Under the pieces are notes generated by a model. That model had not been told where the DNA came from, did no database searches, and saw only the letters and a list, made by a program, of their open reading frames with translations. A program made the position numbers and the translations under genes. 52,927 bases of DNA from an uncultured delta proteobacterium (GTDB taxonomy: Bacteria; Bdellovibrionota_C; UBA2361; OMII01). Of this stretch, positions 48,834-52,927 are shown one piece after another. Within the stretch, counting starts at the first letter, position 1; each line of letters begins with the position of its first letter. The stretch spans positions 1-52,927 of the forward strand of contig CAIVDM010000177.1 in the NCBI GenBank assembly GCA_903904735.1, read 5' to 3'.

Positions 48834-50168
48834 ATGAACATCTTACGGGTGAAAAGAAAGGCTCTTGAGCTGCTAGACCGAGTGGAGACCGATAATTCCT
48901 ATCTCCATCTCCTCCTCCAAAAAGAGGCGGATGTCTCGAGTGGAGCGCCTGAGGAGTATCCTGTGCTTGTACAGCTGGTGCGTGGGGTCTTAGAGCATCG
49001 TGGGGAGCTCGATGAGGCTCTGAGCCCGTTTTTACCGCGTGGGCTCGATTCTCTGCCGTCGCCAGTTCGACAACTTCTGCGCATGGGGGCGTATCAGATC
49101 CTCTTCCTTGAACGGGTGAAAAAGAGGGATGTGGTTTATGAGGCCGTTGAATTGACAAAAGGCGGAGCGTTTAAAGGATTTTCAAAGTTAGTCAACGCCG
49201 TGCTACGTAAAATAGAGCCGACCACCGCGAATGACACGAGTAGTGAGGGAGCCATGCTTAATTTCCCGACGTGGTTGATTGAGCGATGGACGAACCAGTT
49301 CGGAAGAGACGAGGTTAAATCGTTCTGCGAGGTCAGCAATAGGCCTCTGCCGTTGTACCTCAGAGTGAACACACTCCAAACGGACATTGATGAGCTGCGA
49401 CGGGAGTTGAGGAAGGAAGGGGTGGTGGCTGTGCCCGCGATTTTTTCCTCTAACTCACTACGCGTGGAGAGATTGCCCAAGGAAAAGCGACTGACGCAAC
49501 TCGAGGCGTTCCGTCGAGGGGCGTTTTTCGTACAGGACCTTAGCTCAACGCTCGTTGCGGATATCGTGAGCATGGATGAACCGAGCAAGGTGTGTGATGT
49601 ATGCGCGGCGCCAGGAGGAAAAGCGTCTAGCATCGCGCTCTCGATTAGGAAATCGGGAGGCGTCGTTCATGCTTTTGATCACACCCCGAGAAGAACTGGT
49701 CTGATTGAGGACGCTGTGGCTCGTCTCGGACTCACGAATGTCTCGATTGGTGTGCGTGATGCCGCCTGGGTGCCAGATTCCGAGCGAGAGAGCTATGACG
49801 CCGTGTTGCTAGACGCGCCGTGCTCAGGTTTTGGGACGCTGGGCAGGAAGATCGACGTGCGTTGGTCTAAATCAGAAGACACGATTCGCGAGCTCACGGA
49901 GATTCAAGAGCGTCTTATCTCATCGGTGGCGAATTTGGTAAAACCAGGGGGCTGTCTCGTGTATAGCACCTGCACGATAGAGCGGGCTGAGAATGAGGAT
50001 ATCATCGCGTCGTTTGCGCGTTCACACGCGGACTTCGAGGTGGAGAATCTATCGAGCGCTATTCCCCAAGAGCTGCGCACGTCCGCGGGATTTTACCGAG
50101 CTTGGCCTCATCGTCACCAGATGGCGGGCGCCTTCGCGGCAAAGCTTCGGAAACGGCCATCGGTGTAA
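48834..50168 (+). CDS. rsmB: 16S rRNA m5C967 methyltransferase
   Basis: A 444-residue enzyme methylating C967 of 16S rRNA. The N-terminal NusB-like domain (about 1-135) is followed by the RsmB-type catalytic domain with DVCAAPGGKASS (SAM), AFDHTPRRTG, LLDAPCSGFG (the PCSG catalytic Cys) and LVYSTCTIERAENE (second catalytic Cys, TC motif). A GTG at 48816 in frame would add six residues; ATG 48834 is used, with no clear ribosome site. Fmt and def, often neighbours in other genomes, are 40 kb away. Confidence 0.92.
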   Translation: MNILRVKRKALELLDRVETDNSYLHLLLQKEADVSSGAPEEYPVLVQLVRGVLEHRGELDEALSPFLPRGLDSLPSPVRQLLRMGAYQILFLERVKKRDVVYEAVELTKGGAFKGFSKLVNAVLRKIEPTTANDTSSEGAMLNFPTWLIERWTNQFGRDEVKSFCEVSNRPLPLYLRVNTLQTDIDELRRELRKEGVVAVPAIFSSNSLRVERLPKEKRLTQLEAFRRGAFFVQDLSSTLVADIVSMDEPSKVCDVCAAPGGKASSIALSIRKSGGVVHAFDHTPRRTGLIEDAVARLGLTNVSIGVRDAAWVPDSERESYDAVLLDAPCSGFGTLGRKIDVRWSKSEDTIRELTEIQERLISSVANLVKPGGCLVYSTCTIERAENEDIIASFARSHADFEVENLSSAIPQELRTSAGFYRAWPHRHQMAGAFAAKLRKRPSV

Positions 50169-50184
50169 GAGTGTAGTTTTGTCG

Positions 50185-52425
50185 TCATTCGCTGAAATCA
50201 AGCGAGAGAGAATAGCGCTGTGACGGGTCAACGAGTCGCGCAATCCGCTCGCGAAGCATAGTGCCGCGCTTTTTGGTTTGAGCGCGCTTCGCCGAGATAG
50301 CCAGCGCGCGCTTGGAGCCGACGATCACCAGTAGCTTCTTCGCTCGTGTGACTCCGGTGTATACAAGTTGGCGCTCAAGAAGGGTAAAGTGCGAATCGTC
50401 GAGGGCGAGCACGACACAGGGAACTTCCATGCCCTGTGAGCGGTGCACGGTGACGGCGTAGGCGAGTGAAAGTTGACCTATCTCTCCTCGAGGGTATTCG
50501 ATGAGGCGACCATCCCAGAGCTCCACCACGACTTTTTGGTCTTCACGGTTAACCTGAACGATAGTGCCCATATCGCCGTTGAATACCCCGGATGGATCGA
50601 TCTTATAGTTGTTGACGCGCTGACAGACGCGATCATTTACCCGCAGATCGAAGTCCCCGACGTCGAAGATGTTACTTTCAGGATGGGAGGCTCGAGGATT
50701 GAGTCTTTCTTGTATTCGTTTGTTGAGCTCTAGCGTACCGAGCGGCCCACGGTTGGTTGGCGTAAGAACCGCGATGTCAGTTCCGGAGAGCCCGAATTTA
50801 CGGGGAATTTGCTCTGATACGAGACTCTCAATAAGACGAGCGCACTCCGTTGTGTCCTCACGTTGGATAAAGTACGCGTCGGTTTTCGTGACGCCGTCCG
50901 GCGTTGGGATTTGCGGGACTTCTCCCGTGTTAATCATGTGCGCGACGGAGTTGATGTGAGACTCTTGGTCACGTCGAAAAAGTTTCGATAGAGCCACAAC
51001 CTTTAAATCTGGAGAGGCCACCAGGTCGCCGAATACGCGTCCTGGCCCCACTGATGGAAGCTGATCCTTGTCTCCGACCAAGATTAGGGAGCATTTTGGG
51101 GCGACCGCCGCGAAGAGATCTCGCGCCAGAGGGAGGTCCACCATCGACGCTTCGTCTATGATAATCGCCTCGAAGGGGAGGGGGTTTCTCGCATTGAAGG
51201 TGAACTGTGACGAGACCGGATCAAATTTGAGAAGGCGGTGTATCGTGCTCGCTGGGGCAGAGCACACCTGTGACATGCGCTGAGCCGCTCGTCCCGTAGG
51301 CGCCGCGAGGGCGAACGAAAGACCATTCTTCTCAAACAACAGCGTGAGAGCCTTGATGATAGTGGTTTTCCCGCAACCGGGTCCTCCCGTGATTATCAGT
51401 AGGGGATAGAGAGCGGCGAGTTCAACGGCGAACCGTTGCTCTGAGGAGAGAGTAACCCCCAACGTGCGCTCCGCTTCAGCTATAGCGCCGACAATCGCCT
51501 GACGGGCGTCTTCTGAGCGAGGAAGGGGAGTAAGCCGCGAGGCGATGAATCGGGCAACGTCATGTTCGGCGCGATCCATCTTTTCAAGGAAGAGCGCTCC
51601 ATCCAGCGACACGAGCACCCCGTGGGAGAGGAGATCGTCGATGTGTTCGTCGAGCACAGAGCTATCCTCGATTCCGAGTAACATGCGAGCTCGCTCTACG
51701 AGGGACTTGCGAGAGAGATAGCAATGGCCCTCGTCGGAAGCGGCGTCGAGCGCGAAGTAGAGTCCAGCTTTTAGCCGTTTGGGGGAATCCGGCTCCCAGC
51801 CGAGATTGAGAGCGATCGTGTCGGCGGTATGAAATCCGATACCACGCACTTTGCGGGCCAGATCGTACGGGTCAGAACGAAGCACATCGAGAGTTTTACC
51901 TTTGAAGCACTCGTATATTTTCGCCGATAAGTTTGGTGAGATCTGATGTTCAACGAGGAATCGTAAGATCTGATCAAACTCCGATTGCTCAGCGAGCGCG
52001 GAGTTAAGGAGATCCGCTTTCTTCTTTCCAACGCCGGAGAGTTTCGCGACCCGTTCCGGATCCGTCCGAATCGCCTCGAGCGCTTGAGGTCCAAACTCCT
52101 TGACGATGCGCGCCGCTGTCTTCTTGCCGATACCAGAGATGAGACCACTCGATAAATAACGCTCAATGCCGTCTGAGGTTGATGGTGGCGTCTCAAGGAT
52201 GCTTTGAAGGGTGAATTGCTTGCCAAACTTAGGGTGAGCGATGAAGGAGCCGGTCATTGTGACGTGCGACCCGACCTTCGCGTGAGGACAGGTTCCCACC
52301 GCGGTGATTCGGTCGCTTGAGTTTTCGAGGAGGACCTGCAGCACGGAGTATCCGTTGGCGGCATTACGAAAGGTAACGCGATCCACCGTGCCTCGTACGA
52401 CCTCGACTTCTGTCGCTTCCTTCAT
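50185..52425 (-). CDS. recD2: RecD2-type DNA helicase
   Basis: A 746-residue superfamily 1 helicase of the RecD2 group, found in species that may lack RecBCD. The OB-like N-terminal part and helix-hairpin-helix motifs (LISGIGKKTAARI, LSGVGKKKADLL) are followed by Walker A GGPGCGKTT (about 346-354), DEASMVD (about 423), the pin region and VHRSQGME near 660. Helicase activity is 5' to 3'. The start at 52425 lies directly after the stop of the upstream HD gene; a frame from 52542 exists but would overlap it by 115 bases. No recB or recC is seen. Confidence 0.93.
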   Translation of the reverse strand: MKEATEVEVVRGTVDRVTFRNAANGYSVLQVLLENSSDRITAVGTCPHAKVGSHVTMTGSFIAHPKFGKQFTLQSILETPPSTSDGIERYLSSGLISGIGKKTAARIVKEFGPQALEAIRTDPERVAKLSGVGKKKADLLNSALAEQSEFDQILRFLVEHQISPNLSAKIYECFKGKTLDVLRSDPYDLARKVRGIGFHTADTIALNLGWEPDSPKRLKAGLYFALDAASDEGHCYLSRKSLVERARMLLGIEDSSVLDEHIDDLLSHGVLVSLDGALFLEKMDRAEHDVARFIASRLTPLPRSEDARQAIVGAIAEAERTLGVTLSSEQRFAVELAALYPLLIITGGPGCGKTTIIKALTLLFEKNGLSFALAAPTGRAAQRMSQVCSAPASTIHRLLKFDPVSSQFTFNARNPLPFEAIIIDEASMVDLPLARDLFAAVAPKCSLILVGDKDQLPSVGPGRVFGDLVASPDLKVVALSKLFRRDQESHINSVAHMINTGEVPQIPTPDGVTKTDAYFIQREDTTECARLIESLVSEQIPRKFGLSGTDIAVLTPTNRGPLGTLELNKRIQERLNPRASHPESNIFDVGDFDLRVNDRVCQRVNNYKIDPSGVFNGDMGTIVQVNREDQKVVVELWDGRLIEYPRGEIGQLSLAYAVTVHRSQGMEVPCVVLALDDSHFTLLERQLVYTGVTRAKKLLVIVGSKRALAISAKRAQTKKRGTMLRERIARLVDPSQRYSLSLDFSE

Positions 52426-52427
52426 GG

Positions 52428-52927
52428 CTAGTCTAGCTTCTTTAATCCATGCCACCAATCTGTTGGCGAAATGTTGGGGAGTTCCGCTATCAGCGCTTTG
52501 GCCGATTTCGTTGTGACTCGTTGCTCCGCGGCTTGGAACCATTCCTTAGCGTCTGAAAAACCCTGCGCCATATACTCTCGAGCGCGAACGGCTAGCTCGA
52601 GTAGGTCAGCGTCTTTGGCTATAATCCCGGCAGTGGATGATCGCTCTTCGATTTGATGCCACAGTTCCATGACCTGAGGGCCGACGTCTCCGAGGCGCGC
52701 GGTCTGTTCGGCCACGGCGCTGGTTTCGTCCGCTGTGACGTATCTGTTGGCGAGTTTGTGAATATCGCCGATACGCGTCTCTCCGATGTCGTGAAACATA
52801 AGAATAGCCGCCACTTCATGTGGGTTCTCGTAGCCCTCTAGCTTAGCCAGTACCCAGCCGATTTGAGCGGCTCGTAGCGTATGATCGGCTATGCTCTCGG
52901 GCTGTTCGATGCCGAGAAGTCGCCACC
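52428..52927 (-). CDS. HD-domain phosphohydrolase, 5' end outside the window (partial)
   Basis: A 166-codon piece of a small HD hydrolase; the start lies beyond base 52927. The visible protein has the entry histidine in ADHTLRAAQIGWVL, the HD pair in LMFHDIGETRIGDI and the later DLLEL acid, matching the YfbR/HDDC2 family of 5'-deoxynucleotidases (dNMP phosphohydrolases). The metal site would be H...HD...D. The stop is 2 bases before the recD2 start, so the two are co-transcribed. Confidence 0.85.
   Translation of the reverse strand, partial: WRLLGIEQPESIADHTLRAAQIGWVLAKLEGYENPHEVAAILMFHDIGETRIGDIHKLANRYVTADETSAVAEQTARLGDVGPQVMELWHQIEERSSTAGIIAKDADLLELAVRAREYMAQGFSDAKEWFQAAEQRVTTKSAKALIAELPNISPTDWWHGLKKLD

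Overview
The window (52.9 kb, roughly half G+C by eye) reads as chromosome of a Gram-negative, flagellated bacterium. It carries an envelope lytic transglycosylase, a lipoprotein with a lipobox, a bacterial flagellar export and switch operon, bacterial tRNA-Cys, peptide deformylase and formyltransferase. The gene mix (eukaryote-type GT3 glycogen synthase, EpsC-type serine acetyltransferase, DUF1365 with an FAD oxidoreductase and a Cfa enzyme, tandem U32 protein, a motA-first flagellar operon) fits a deltaproteobacterial-grade lineage such as Bdellovibrionota or a neighbour. That placement is an inference and weak. No insertion sequence, prophage, integrase, CRISPR array or rRNA was seen.

Left part (1-14 kb): tRNA-Cys and a 7Fe-type ferredoxin, an MltD-like transglycosylase, several hypothetical genes, an alpha/beta hydrolase, an RG-rich basic protein, a membrane-anchored Cas4-like PD-(D/E)XK protein, fmt-def, purC, a multi-pass membrane protein and a secreted ten-cysteine protein. 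Middle left (14-22 kb): a stand-alone sigma region 4-like protein, a 900-residue PglX-like adenine methyltransferase with no BREX partners, cysE, rsmE, a solitary CpaB-like SAF protein, an LD-carboxypeptidase and a DUF1579 lipoprotein.

Centre (22.4-35.2 kb): a tightly packed flagellar operon: motA, two MotB-like genes, fliL, fliM, fliN, fliO, fliP, fliQ, fliR, flhB, flhA, flhG, a two-TM small protein and fliA, followed by a hybrid histidine kinase. Many junctions overlap by 1-11 bases, which implies translational coupling. flhF is absent from its usual place between flhA and flhG.

Right part (35-53 kb): a lipid-modifying operon (SDR, FAD oxidoreductase, DUF1365, Cfa-like methyltransferase), an RlhA-like tandem U32 protein, an HDOD protein, glycogen synthase, a TyrA-like dehydrogenase, two methyltransferases (one RsmB), RecD2 and a truncated HD phosphohydrolase at the edge.

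The points most worth a second look are the solitary PglX-like enzyme, the two-TM Cas4-like protein and its neighbour, the duplicated MotB-like stator subunit, the gene content around flhG, the lipid-modification operon, and several very short or cryptic genes and RNA-like structures in the gaps.
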